DNA from: Phreatobacter aquaticus
GTDB lineage: Bacteria > Pseudomonadota > Alphaproteobacteria > Rhizobiales > Phreatobacteraceae
Assembly: GCF_005160265.1 (NCBI RefSeq)
Contig: NZ_CP039865.1
Span: 2,566,828-2,630,827, forward strand
Reading direction: 5' to 3'
Length of the DNA: 64,000 nucleotides
The translations under genes and the position numbers were made by a program. Below, one piece after another: positions 35,527 through 43,547 of the stretch; the stretch's first letter is position 1, and each line of letters starts with the position of its first letter. Below the pieces are notes generated by a model. The model had not been told where the DNA came from. It was given only the letters and a program-made list of their open reading frames with translations, and did not search any database.

Positions 35527-35547
35527 ATGAGCGGTCGAGGCCGATGA
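35527..35547 (+). pseudogene. modB: Six-codon remnant of modB (inferred)
   Basis: ATG-AGC-GGT-CGA-GGC-CGA-TGA encodes M-S-G-R-G-R. It begins 10 bases after the modA stop, where modB normally starts, and its TGA overlaps the modC ATG as ATGA, the usual modB-modC coupling. The simplest reading is an in-frame deletion that removed about 220 codons of modB and kept its first and last codons. Without a relative to compare, this remains inference; chance or an assembly collapse are alternatives. Confidence 0.35.
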
Positions 35548-36653
35548 TCTCCTTTGACTGCTGCTGGCAGCGCCCGGATTTCCGCTTCGAGGCGGCCTTC
35601 GAGGCCGGCGCTGGCATCACCGCGCTGTTCGGGCCGTCCGGGTCGGGAAAGTCGACGGCGATCCGCCTGATCGCCGGTCTCGACCGTCCCGATCGCGGCC
35701 GCATAACGCTCGACGACACCGTCCTGCTCGATACGGCTGCTGGCACCGACGTGCCGCCCCATGCCCGCCGCATCGGCCTGGTCTTTCAGGACGCGCTGCT
35801 GTTTCCCCATCTCTCGGTGAAGGCCAACCTTACCTATGGCCGCTGGTTCACCGATAAGGCCGAGCGGCGCATCGGCTTCGATGCGGTGATCGAGGTGCTG
35901 GGGATTGGCCATCTTCTGGACCGGCGTCCGGCCACTCTTTCCGGCGGCGAGCGCCAGCGCGTCGCCATCGGCCGTGCGCTGCTCACATCGCCGCGCCTCC
36001 TGCTGATGGACGAGCCGCTGGCCGCCCTCGACGAAGCCCGCAAATACGAGATCCTGCCGTTCATCGAGCGCCTGCGCGACGAGTTCGCACTGCCGATCCT
36101 CTATGTCAGCCACGCGGTCGAGGAGGTGACGCGGCTTGCGTCGCGCGTCGTCCGGTTCGAAGCCGGGCGCGTGGTTGCAACAGGAACGCCGTCGGAGGTT
36201 CTGGCTGCCGTGGGCCTGGGCTCCACGGCCGAGAGGCTGGCGGCGCTCTCGCTGGTCACCGGGACCATTGCCCGCCACAGGCCGGATTTCGCCGTGACCG
36301 AGATCGCCCATCCCGCCGGCACCCTGACTGTTCCGGGTCTCGTCGGCAGTCTCGGCCAGACGCTGCGGGTGGCGATCCGCGCAACCGATGTGGCGCTGGC
36401 CGTCGGCCATCCCGGGCAGGTCAGCGTGCGCACCCAGCTCGCCGGCACCATTGCGGCCGTCGATGCGGGCGAGGGGCCCGCTGCCATGGTGACGATCGCG
36501 CTCGCTGGCGGTGAGCGCCTGGTCGCTTCGGCCACGCGGCTGGCCCTCGCCGATCTCGGCCTCGATGTCGGAGACCGCGTGACGGCTCTGGTCAAATCGG
36601 TCGCGATCGACGAGCGTGGCCTCTCGCGCATCGGCACGGGAACGACAGGATGA
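35544..36653 (+). CDS. modC: Molybdate ABC transporter ATP-binding protein ModC
   Basis: 369 residues. Walker A GPSGSGKST (about 32-40), ABC signature LSGGERQRVAIGRALL, Walker B LLLMDEPLAALD and the switch His in YVSHAVEEV. The C-terminal 120 residues are a TOBE/MOP domain (SVRTQLAGTIAAVDAGEGPAAMVTIALAGG...VTALVKSVAIDE) that binds molybdate and regulates the pump. All catalytic motifs are intact, so selection has kept it despite the missing permease gene; it may pair with a ModB encoded elsewhere. The start overlaps the stop of the putative modB remnant, and the stop overlaps the next gene by four bases. Confidence 0.93.
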   Translation: MISFDCCWQRPDFRFEAAFEAGAGITALFGPSGSGKSTAIRLIAGLDRPDRGRITLDDTVLLDTAAGTDVPPHARRIGLVFQDALLFPHLSVKANLTYGRWFTDKAERRIGFDAVIEVLGIGHLLDRRPATLSGGERQRVAIGRALLTSPRLLLMDEPLAALDEARKYEILPFIERLRDEFALPILYVSHAVEEVTRLASRVVRFEAGRVVATGTPSEVLAAVGLGSTAERLAALSLVTGTIARHRPDFAVTEIAHPAGTLTVPGLVGSLGQTLRVAIRATDVALAVGHPGQVSVRTQLAGTIAAVDAGEGPAAMVTIALAGGERLVASATRLALADLGLDVGDRVTALVKSVAIDERGLSRIGTGTTG

Positions 36654-37057
36654 GGCTCTGGATCTGGCCCTTGCTGGGCGTGCTGCTGGCTGGTTGCGTC
36701 ATCACAAGCGATCCGGAGTGCCCGCCGGGCGGCCGCCCGCGTCTCGTCGCCGAGCTCCTGTTCGGCCGCAACATCAACGATCGGCTCGGTGTGTCGGAAG
36801 GCGATTTCCGCGCCTTCACCGATCACGAGGTGACCCCGCGCTTTCCCGCGGGTTTCACGGTCACGGATGCGCGGGGGCAGTATTGCGACAGCGCGCGCGG
36901 CGTCATCGTTCGCGAGCCGAGCAAGGTCCTGATGATCGTGCTGGAGGAGCCGGCCCGCGACCTGCCGCGCCTCGCCGAGATCGCCGAGGCTTACAAGCGG
37001 CGGTTCAGCCAGCAAGCGGTCGGCATCGTGACGCGGCGCGCCTGCGCGGCGTTCTGA
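36650..37057 (+). CDS. DUF3574 lipoprotein
   Basis: 135 residues. Lipoprotein signal MRLWIWPLLGVLLAGC with lipobox LAGC, so it is anchored by a lipidated Cys16. The DUF3574 fold follows: AELLFGRNINDRLGVSEGDFRAFTDHEVTPRFPAGFTVTDARGQY and VIVREPSKVLMIVLEE, with the final YKRRFSQQAVGIVTRRAC. Function unknown. It overlaps modC by ATGA, so it is translated with the molybdate genes, but no functional link to molybdate is known to me. A family B repeat follows and may end the transcript. Confidence 0.82.
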   Translation: MRLWIWPLLGVLLAGCVITSDPECPPGGRPRLVAELLFGRNINDRLGVSEGDFRAFTDHEVTPRFPAGFTVTDARGQYCDSARGVIVREPSKVLMIVLEEPARDLPRLAEIAEAYKRRFSQQAVGIVTRRACAAF

Positions 37058-37101
37058 ACCCCAGCCTCACGGCCATTTCACCACGGGCGGGTTGCCACTT
37101 T

Positions 37102-37194
37102 CGTCATGCCCGCCCTTGTGGCGGGCATCCACGTCTTTGAGTTCCGCTCGCTGAGGGGAAGTCGTGGATGGCAGGCACAAGGCCTGCCATGACG
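37102..37194. repeat. Intergenic palindromic repeat, family B, copy 2
   Basis: CGTCATGCCCGCCCTTGTGGC at the left and AAGGCCTGCCATGACG at the right, nearly identical to 24831-24926 except in the central loop. It lies between the convergent DUF3574 and hemF genes. Confidence 0.7.
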
Positions 37195-37249
37195 CGGATG
37201 GTGCAGTCCGGAACCGGGCATCACCCTTCCGTTTCGATCCACCCCGGCC

Positions 37250-38170
37250 TCAGGGCCATTTCACCACGGGTGGCATGGACGAGAGGATGCTCTCGACATT
37301 GCCGCCGGTCTTCAGGCCGAAGATCGTGCCGCGGTCGTGCAGCAGGTTGAACTCGACATAGCGCCCGCGCCGGATGAGCTGCTCGTCGCGGTCGGCCTCG
37401 GTCCAGGCCGTGCCGAAATTGCCGCGCACCAGCGCCGGATAGATCTCCGCGAAGGCCGTCCCGACGTTCTGCGTGAAGGCGAAATCGGCATTGCGGTCGC
37501 CGGTGTCGAGATAGTCGAAGAAGATGCCGCCGATGCCGCGCGGTTCATTGCGGTGCTTGAGGAAGAAATAGTCGTCGCACCAGGCCTTGTAGCGGGCGTA
37601 GTCGGCTATTTCGTGCGCGGCACAGGCCTTCTCCATTGCCGCATGGAAGGCGATGGTATCAGGATCGGTCTGGGTCCGCCTGCGGTCGAGCACAGGGGTG
37701 AGATCGGCGCCCCCGCCGAACCAGGCCCGCGTCGTGACGACCATGCGGGTGTTCATGTGCACGGCGGGCACGTTCGGATTGCGCGGGTGGGCGATCAACG
37801 AGATGCCCGAGGCCCAGAAGCTAGGATTGTCGCTGGCGCCGGGGATCTGCCCGCGGAATTCCGGTGCGAATTCGCCATGCACGGTCGAGACGTGGACGCC
37901 GACCTTTTCGAACACGCGGCCGGTCATCATGCCCATGACGCCGCCGCCGCCCTTGGCGCCGGAATGGTCGGTGCGCGACCAGGGCTTGCGGGTGAAGCGG
38001 CCCGGCGGCAGGTCCGAATGGACGGTGCCCGAGGGCAGGTCGTCCTCGAGCGCCTCGAAGGCCGCGCAGATGCGATCGCGCAGCGATTCAAACCAGGCCT
38101 TCGAGGCGGCCTTGCGCGCCTCGAGGTCGAACGGCAGGGGCGAGGGATCGGGGCGGGGCGTCTGGCTCAT
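37250..38170 (-). CDS. hemF: Oxygen-dependent coproporphyrinogen III oxidase
   Basis: 306 residues, normal HemF length. It converts coproporphyrinogen III to protoporphyrinogen IX using O2 in haem synthesis, in the cytosol. Conserved segments: [88 protein letters not shown] and the C-terminal [16 protein letters not shown] at 38170 gives the usual N-terminus; no strong ribosome site is visible. It lies 51 bases downstream of the YcnI-PCuAC gene on the same strand, so it may be read through from the metal locus. The need for O2 fits the respiratory theme of the neighbourhood. Confidence 0.95.
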   Translation of the reverse strand: MSQTPRPDPSPLPFDLEARKAASKAWFESLRDRICAAFEALEDDLPSGTVHSDLPPGRFTRKPWSRTDHSGAKGGGGVMGMMTGRVFEKVGVHVSTVHGEFAPEFRGQIPGASDNPSFWASGISLIAHPRNPNVPAVHMNTRMVVTTRAWFGGGADLTPVLDRRRTQTDPDTIAFHAAMEKACAAHEIADYARYKAWCDDYFFLKHRNEPRGIGGIFFDYLDTGDRNADFAFTQNVGTAFAEIYPALVRGNFGTAWTEADRDEQLIRRGRYVEFNLLHDRGTIFGLKTGGNVESILSSMPPVVKWP

Positions 38171-38221
38171 GGCGACGGGTCTAACCCCGCCGCCATTCCG
38201 CATCAAGCCGACGCAGTGACC

Positions 38222-39184
38222 TCAGTGGTGGTGATGGCCGCCGGCGGCGGCGCCTGCAGGCGCGCCCGCGCCGATCGCATTGATCGCGAAATCGAGCTCG
38301 ACCGAACCGGCCTTCTCGAACACCAGCGTCGCCTTGAAGCTCTGTCCCTGGGCGAGCGGCCGGGTCAGGCCCATCAGCATGATGTGCAGGCCGCCGGGCT
38401 TCAGCTCCACCGTCTGGCCGGGAGCGATCACGATCCCATTGGCCAGCGGACGCATGGTCATCACGCCATTGGTGGTCGCCATCTCGTGGATCTCGACCCG
38501 CTCGGAGACGCTGGTTGCGCCGCTCACCAGCCGGTCGGGCTCGGTGCCAGTATTGGTGATGCGGACGTAACCACCGGCAACGCGGGCGCCGCCGGGCGTG
38601 GCCCGTGACCAGGGCTGCTCGATGCGCAGGTTGCCGACGCGCACCGCAGGCGGGGCGCTCGGGGCTGCCGCCAGCACAGTCAGCGACGGAGCCGGGCTTG
38701 CCAGATGCGCCGTAGCGCCGGGAGCCGGAACCTCAACCCAGCGGTTCTCGCCATTGGCGCAGGTCTGCACCACCGGGAAATAGAGCGGGCCGGCCGGGAC
38801 GCTGGCATCAATCTGGCCGACGAGCACGAATTCCTCGTAATGCTCGTTCGGCAGGTTGCCGCCGGACCAGGTGATCTCGCGCGCGCCCTGGCGGATTTCG
38901 CGGCCATGCGACGAATAGACCTTGGCATAGGCGCCATTGGTGATCGCCAGCGTCCAGCCGGTCTTCGGCTGCGGCCGGGCCGAGATGAAGCCCTCCGGCA
39001 GGGTCACGCGGACCGATGTGGTCGGCTCGCGACCGCAGCCATGGGGCACGCCGAGCACGGCCTTGTAATAGCTGCCGGCGGGCGCCTCACGACGCTCCAG
39101 CGTCACATGGGCGGAAGCGGCGGTGGCGGCGAGGCCGAGGCCTGCGAGGGCGAGCGAGAAGGCTGTCTTGCCAGTGATCGTCAT
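38222..39184 (-). CDS. YcnI (DUF1775)-PCuAC fusion copper chaperone with His tail
   Basis: 320 residues. Signal peptide ending ATAASA, so the mature protein starts AHVTLERREAPAG. The near-N-terminal His is the copper ligand of DUF1775/YcnI proteins, and W/E/H partners follow (TWSGGNLPNEHYEEF). After a Pro/Ala linker (about 170-190) comes a PCuA(C) domain with EIHEMATTNGVMTMRPL and GLHIMLMG, the H-x-M...M...H-x-M Cu(I) motif. It ends GGHHHH. Both domains bind copper in the periplasm, and PCuAC proteins deliver it to the CuA or CuB site of cytochrome oxidases. ATG at 39184 is preceded by AAGGAG. Part of the minus-strand set with TonB, its receptor and the DUF2946 protein. Confidence 0.9.
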   Translation of the reverse strand: MTITGKTAFSLALAGLGLAATAASAHVTLERREAPAGSYYKAVLGVPHGCGREPTTSVRVTLPEGFISARPQPKTGWTLAITNGAYAKVYSSHGREIRQGAREITWSGGNLPNEHYEEFVLVGQIDASVPAGPLYFPVVQTCANGENRWVEVPAPGATAHLASPAPSLTVLAAAPSAPPAVRVGNLRIEQPWSRATPGGARVAGGYVRITNTGTEPDRLVSGATSVSERVEIHEMATTNGVMTMRPLANGIVIAPGQTVELKPGGLHIMLMGLTRPLAQGQSFKATLVFEKAGSVELDFAINAIGAGAPAGAAAGGHHHH

Positions 39185-39197
39185 GGCGATCTCCTTG

Positions 39198-40340
39198 TCA
39201 GCGGAAATTGATGGGCACGGTGAGGGACATGCTGCCGGGAGCGAACTCGCTCGGCAGCGGCGGGAAGGGGGAAGCGCGCCGGACCATGGCGGTCGCGGCC
39301 TGATCGATGGCGGCCACGCCCGAGGATCGAGCCAGCGACACGCCGGTCGCGGCGCCCGAGCGCAGGATGGCGAAGGAGACGACGGCGCGACCATGCTCAC
39401 CCGAGCCGGCGGGTTTGGCGCGGTGGAGCTGGGCGATGACCAGCGCGAGATAGCTTGGCGGCGGCGTCGATGTGCGCTGGCTCTGTTCGGAGGACACGCC
39501 GCGCCCGGCCGATGCCGTGGAAGGCGCAGCGGCAGCACGCACCGGCGGGCGGCGCTCGGCCCGCTCGACAGGGCGGCGCACTTCGCGGGGCGGTTCGCGC
39601 CGCGGCGGAACAGTCGCGACACGACGGGGCTGGACCACCGGCGGCGGTCGTTGCACGACCGGCTTCGGTTCCGGAGGTTTGGGTTCGGGGGGCGTTGGCG
39701 GAATGAGCTCGGCCGGCAGCGGCAATTCGGCGACCGGGGGCGGATCCAGAACGATCTCGGGCGGCGGTTCCGGCACGGGCGGTGCCTCGGCCATCTGCTG
39801 CTCGACGGGCGGCGGCTCCTCGACGGGCGGTGGCGGTGTCTCGACGACCGGCTCGGGCGGCGTCGGTTGGGCCTCGGCCTGGGGCTCGGCCACCGGTTCC
39901 GGCGAGGCCTCGGCGGCAGGCGCGGGCGGCGGTTCGGCCGGTGCCACGAGCTCGATATCGACGGAGGGCAATTCCATCGCCTGTGGCGGTTTCGGCTCGA
40001 ACATGTAGAACGCCGCCGCCGCCACCGAGGCGTGGATCAGAGCGGAGAGGAGAGCGCCCCAGGGGGCGAGGCGCATGGCGGCAGGCGCGATCTGCCAGGA
40101 CTCGGGCTTGATCGTGAGGGCTGGCGCCAGATTTTCGTCGGCGGTTGCTCCCGGCACCAGGACGGGCAGGGGACCCTGACCCTCCCCCATCAGGTCGGCC
40201 GGCCGCAGGGCAAACAACGCGCGCAGGCTCTCGTCCACCGGGGCGGTGGCGTCGGGCACTGCTGCTGCTGCGGCGTCGGCAAACATGCTGCGGATGGGCT
40301 CCATCGGAGGGAGCCGCCAGCCCGCGAGGACTGGCGGCAT
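39198..40340 (-). CDS. TonB-type energy transducer with long N-terminal extension
   Basis: 380 residues. One membrane helix (APWGALLSALIHASVAAAAFYMF) at about 92-114, a Pro/Glu-rich periplasmic spacer (EPPPAPAAEASPEPVAEP and KPPEPKPVVQRPPP repeats) to about 290, and a C-terminal TonB domain (PPSYLALVIAQLHRAK...GRAVVSFAILRSGAATGVSLARSSG...AATAMVRRASPFPPLP). It links the proton motive force to the receptor. About 90 cytosolic residues before the helix are unusual; most TonB proteins have few. The start is uncertain: 40340 (15 bases after the receptor stop, no ribosome site), 40304 or 40286 (GGAG upstream). Immediately upstream is the receptor gene, arguing for a dedicated partner. Confidence 0.85.
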   Translation of the reverse strand: MPPVLAGWRLPPMEPIRSMFADAAAAAVPDATAPVDESLRALFALRPADLMGEGQGPLPVLVPGATADENLAPALTIKPESWQIAPAAMRLAPWGALLSALIHASVAAAAFYMFEPKPPQAMELPSVDIELVAPAEPPPAPAAEASPEPVAEPQAEAQPTPPEPVVETPPPPVEEPPPVEQQMAEAPPVPEPPPEIVLDPPPVAELPLPAELIPPTPPEPKPPEPKPVVQRPPPVVQPRRVATVPPRREPPREVRRPVERAERRPPVRAAAAPSTASAGRGVSSEQSQRTSTPPPSYLALVIAQLHRAKPAGSGEHGRAVVSFAILRSGAATGVSLARSSGVAAIDQAATAMVRRASPFPPLPSEFAPGSMSLTVPINFR

Positions 40341-40355
40341 TGTGATATTATTACA

Positions 40356-42461
40356 TTAGAACTGGTAGCGCACGCCCCCATAGATCGAGCGGCCCGTGCC
40401 CGGATAATAGCCAGCCGCCGTCGTGTTGTTGTTCACCACCGGGCTGATGTCGCTGATGTAGCGGCGATCGAGCAGGTTGCGGGCGTCGACGAACAGGGTC
40501 GCATTGTTCGGCAGGTTGACGCTCGCCTGCAGGCCCAAGAGCCAGTAGCCGCCGACCTTGAACGTGTTGCGATAGTCGACGAAGGCCCCTTCCGGGACGA
40601 TGTCGACGGTCGGCGTCACGCTGAACTGGGGATGCGTGTAGGTCAGCGCCGTGCGCAGCACGTGGGTCGGGACGACCGGCAGGCGGTTGTTGCCATAGGT
40701 CGGGTCATTGACCATCCGGAAGTCCGAATACGTCCAGACCTGGCGGAGCGTCAGCTTGTCGTCGGCCGAGGCCAGATTGTTGAACAGGTCGACGCTGCCG
40801 GCGAATTCCACGCCCTGCAGGCGGGTGTGGGGCGCGTTGAAGGTGGCGGCGGGAATGCTGGCCGCCGGGTTAACGCCGAACTGCAGCAACTGGTTGCGGA
40901 CATCCGAGGAATAGACGACTGCCTCCCAGCCGAACCGGCCCGAGCGGCCACGCGTGCCGATCTCGAAGGTTGTCGCAGTCTGTGCCTTGAGGCTCGACTG
41001 GAAGGTGGAGATGCCGAGCGAGTTGCTCTGCACCAGGTCGGAGAAGTCGGGCAGGTCGGCGCTGCGGGTGACGTTGGCGAAGACCTGAATGTTCTTCACC
41101 GGCTCCCACAGCACGCCGACGCGCGGATTGACGCCGCCATAGGTGATCGTCTGGTTGATAAAGGCGATGTTGGCGTTGTTGAGGTTGGTTCCGCCATTGA
41201 AGCTGCGCTCCGACTGGAACAGCTTGGCCCCAGCCGTGATGGCAAAAGTCGGCAGCACGAAGAACCGGTTCTCGAACCAGGCTTCGTAGTTGCGCGAGGT
41301 CTGGCGGGCATTGGTCGTCAGCACGCCGCGCGTGGCATTGCCGAGATTCTGGTACTGCAGTGCGTCATTGGTGCCGTTGAAGATGCGCGCGCCGATGACG
41401 ACATCGTTGCGGAAGCCGCCGAGATTGAACGAGCCGTTGAACCGGGGCGAGATGCCATAGGTCCAGCCATCCTGGTCCAGCACCTGGAAGATCGGGTGGT
41501 TCAGGTGCTTGTGAACGACGAAGCTGGTGATATCCAGCTGGCCTGAATCGAGCTTGAAGCTCGTCACATTGGCGAAGCGCTGGACATAGGTGTTGCGCGC
41601 CTGGTCGCCTGAGACCGCGCCCGCATTGGCCATGCGCGGATTGGTCATGGCCTGGTTGTAGGTCAGCGTGCCCGGCAGCTTCACGTCGGTGTAATAGGCG
41701 CCCGCATAGAAGCGCGTCTCGACCCGGTCGGAGAAGCGATAGCCGGCATTGGCGTTGAAATGGCCGAGGTTCTGCTGCTCGTGGGCTCGCCAGCCGTCGG
41801 AATGGGTCACCGTCCCGCCGACATGGAAATCCCAGTTGCCGATGACGCGCGACACCTCGCCATGGGCGCGGATCGTACCGAAAGAGCCGCCATCGATGCG
41901 GAAGATGTTGGGGGCCGCCGCCGTATAGGCGGTCGGCGTGACGAAATTCACCGCGCCGCCCAGCGTGGAAGCGCCGAAGGGCAGGGCATTGCCGCCGCGG
42001 AACACTTCGATGGCCCTGAGCCCCATCGGGTCGATCTGGTAGAAGTCGCCCGAGCCATCCGCGAGGTTGGTCGGAATGCCGTCCTGCAGGATCTCGACGC
42101 CGCGCGTGTGGAAGGCGCGCGCGATGCCAGAACCGCGGATCGAGAGGCGGATCTCCTGGCTGTAGCGGTTCTGCACGAAGACGCCGGGGCTCTCCTGAAG
42201 CACGTCGCGCAGGTTGCTGGCGTAGGTGTTGCGATAGGTCTGCGCGTCGATGAACGACACAGCGCCGGCGGTGGAGTTCACCTGTTCGCGCTGGCGGTCG
42301 ACCCCGGGCTGGGTGAGCGAGCCACCGCCTGCGCCGGAACCGGCCGGGCGACCATCGACGTCGATCTGGGGAAGCTCAAGGCTCTGAGCGAAGGCCTGAG
42401 GTGCTGAAAGAATGGCAAGACCCGTCAGGGCCGCCCGGAGGATTCTGGACATGGGGAACAT
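40356..42461 (-). CDS. TonB-dependent outer-membrane receptor (probable copper or metal)
   Basis: 701 residues. Signal peptide to about residue 25 (SAPQAFAQ), then ELPQIDVDG as a TonB-box region. Plug domain: NLRDVLQESPGVFVQNRYSQEIRLSIRGSGIARAFHTRGVEILQDGIPTNLADGSGDFYQIDPMGLRAIEVFRGGNALPFGASTLGGAVNFVTP. A 22-strand barrel follows, ending GRSIYGGVRYQF with terminal Phe. The plug contains no obvious siderophore-type extension. Neighbours (DUF2946, YcnI-PCuAC) suggest copper rather than iron. Alternative start 42452. Located between the DUF2946 gene and tonB on the minus strand. Confidence 0.9.
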   Translation of the reverse strand: MFPMSRILRAALTGLAILSAPQAFAQSLELPQIDVDGRPAGSGAGGGSLTQPGVDRQREQVNSTAGAVSFIDAQTYRNTYASNLRDVLQESPGVFVQNRYSQEIRLSIRGSGIARAFHTRGVEILQDGIPTNLADGSGDFYQIDPMGLRAIEVFRGGNALPFGASTLGGAVNFVTPTAYTAAAPNIFRIDGGSFGTIRAHGEVSRVIGNWDFHVGGTVTHSDGWRAHEQQNLGHFNANAGYRFSDRVETRFYAGAYYTDVKLPGTLTYNQAMTNPRMANAGAVSGDQARNTYVQRFANVTSFKLDSGQLDITSFVVHKHLNHPIFQVLDQDGWTYGISPRFNGSFNLGGFRNDVVIGARIFNGTNDALQYQNLGNATRGVLTTNARQTSRNYEAWFENRFFVLPTFAITAGAKLFQSERSFNGGTNLNNANIAFINQTITYGGVNPRVGVLWEPVKNIQVFANVTRSADLPDFSDLVQSNSLGISTFQSSLKAQTATTFEIGTRGRSGRFGWEAVVYSSDVRNQLLQFGVNPAASIPAATFNAPHTRLQGVEFAGSVDLFNNLASADDKLTLRQVWTYSDFRMVNDPTYGNNRLPVVPTHVLRTALTYTHPQFSVTPTVDIVPEGAFVDYRNTFKVGGYWLLGLQASVNLPNNATLFVDARNLLDRRYISDISPVVNNNTTAAGYYPGTGRSIYGGVRYQF

Positions 42462-42526
42462 TCAACGCTGGATGAGATCATGCGCGGGGCCGGCTCACGC
42501 CGGTCAGCCCGCTGGCTGGACATCAC

Positions 42527-42928
42527 TCAGGCGGTGAAAGGTGGTGCTCGCGGCGATCGCGTCCCGAGCCAGCCAGTAAAGGCATAGGGCGGCAGGATCG
42601 CGTCATAGGTCCTGACGAAGATCGTAGCAGTGGCGACCGGCTCGACCGTGACGCTGGCGGTAACCTCGGCGGCGGCCGGTGCAACGCTGATGCCCGAGCA
42701 GAGCAGGCAATGATCGGCCGCCAGCGGCTTGTGGGCCGGCACCGATCCGTCGTCGCGAACGGTGGTCATGCCCTCCATCGTGCAGAGCACGAGAAGGCCG
42801 CCGGGGGCCGCAACCGCCGAGGAATGGCTGACCGCTCCCAGAAGACCTGTCGCCGCGATGACATAGGCCATGGCCGCCACCACGAGGGTGCGCACATGCC
42901 GATATCGGGCGCTGCGAAAGAGGTTCAT
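42527..42928 (-). CDS. DUF2946-type membrane-anchored metal-related protein
   Basis: 133 residues. A signal or anchor helix (VRTLVVAAMAYVIAATGLLGAV) at about 12-33, then LCTMEGMTTV and AADHCLLCSGISV: Cys/Met and H-C-x2-C residues spaced as in DUF2946 proteins, which commonly accompany TonB-dependent metal receptors. These thiols could carry Cu(I). ATG at 42928 gives a normal signal; 42991 is possible, and the frame further upstream is low-complexity Arg/Pro sequence and rejected. First gene of the minus-strand set, divergent from the ModE-like gene. Confidence 0.7.
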   Translation of the reverse strand: MNLFRSARYRHVRTLVVAAMAYVIAATGLLGAVSHSSAVAAPGGLLVLCTMEGMTTVRDDGSVPAHKPLAADHCLLCSGISVAPAAAEVTASVTVEPVATATIFVRTYDAILPPYAFTGWLGTRSPRAPPFTA

Positions 42929-42956
42929 GGTCTTGATGTGCTCCGGTGTGAAACAG

Positions 42957-42970
42957 GAGTCAATTGTCTC
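42957..42970. promoter_or_regulatory. Palindrome between the DUF2946 and ModE-like genes
   Basis: GAG-T-CAATTG-T-CTC: a 14-base palindrome broken only by a central-flanking T/T pair. It lies 29 bases before the DUF2946 start and 84 before the ModE-like start, a suitable place for an operator controlling both directions. It does not match a Mo-box. Confidence 0.4.
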
Positions 42971-43053
42971 TTGGGCATCAGTGCTTTTCATCTCAACCTT
43001 GCTGGTGGACGGCAGTATGCTTGCCCCCTCCAAGGCTGTTGGACAGGCGATCA

Positions 43054-43443
43054 ATGACTCCCGACGACCCGAAGGTTCCGCCGCGCCGCCGCCTCGCCGA
43101 CGCGCGCCCACGCATCCGCATCGTGTTCGGCGAAGGCCTGCGCCTCGGCCCGGGCAAGATCGAACTGCTGGAGGCGATCGACAAGACAGGCTCGATCTCG
43201 GCGGCGGGACGGTCTCTCGGCATGTCCTACCGGCGGGCCTGGCTCTTGGTCGATGCGATGAACACCATGTTTGCAAGCCCGGTGACCACGGCAGCGGCCG
43301 GCGGCGCGCAGGGCGGCGGCGCACATATTACCGACTTCGGCCGGCGCCTGATTCTCGCCTACCGGTCGGTCGAGCGGAAGACCGGCGAACTCGTGCAGCA
43401 GGAACTCGCTGATCTGGACGGGGACATGGGCCCCGCGCCCTGA
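43054..43443 (+). CDS. ModE-type winged helix regulator lacking the molybdate domain
   Basis: 129 residues. The N-terminal DNA-binding domain of ModE/LysR type is complete: FGEGLRLGPGKIELLEAIDKTGSISAAGRSLGMSYRRAWLLVDAMNTMF, with the GSIS-AAG-LGMSYRRAW recognition helix, then GGAHITDFGRRLILAYRSVE as wing and dimer helix. ModE continues with two MOP domains that bind molybdate; here the protein ends 30 residues later (LADLDGDMGPAP). Similar short proteins are annotated as winged HTH regulators of unknown ligand. It is divergent from the TonB-receptor set. It may control that set, or act at the Mo-box 8 kb away; the sequence does not decide. Confidence 0.85.
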   Translation: MTPDDPKVPPRRRLADARPRIRIVFGEGLRLGPGKIELLEAIDKTGSISAAGRSLGMSYRRAWLLVDAMNTMFASPVTTAAAGGAQGGGAHITDFGRRLILAYRSVERKTGELVQQELADLDGDMGPAP

Positions 43444-43547
43444 TTGCGAAACCGTGATCACGCGGGGGCCTGCGTCCGGTCCTGTGGGCTTGGCATGTCT
43501 CCATGCCCATGCTTGTCTCAGCCGCATAACAAACTGGGAGGTTCACC

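Noticed and set aside
39123-41546. Long open frame (807 codons) opposite TonB and its receptor
   Set aside because: Includes Gly/Arg repeats created by the Pro-rich TonB spacer read backwards; no domain or ribosome site.
42929-43053. Mo-box ahead of the ModE-like gene
   Set aside because: No CGTTATAT-type half-sites are present; only the GAG-CAATTG-CTC palindrome was found.
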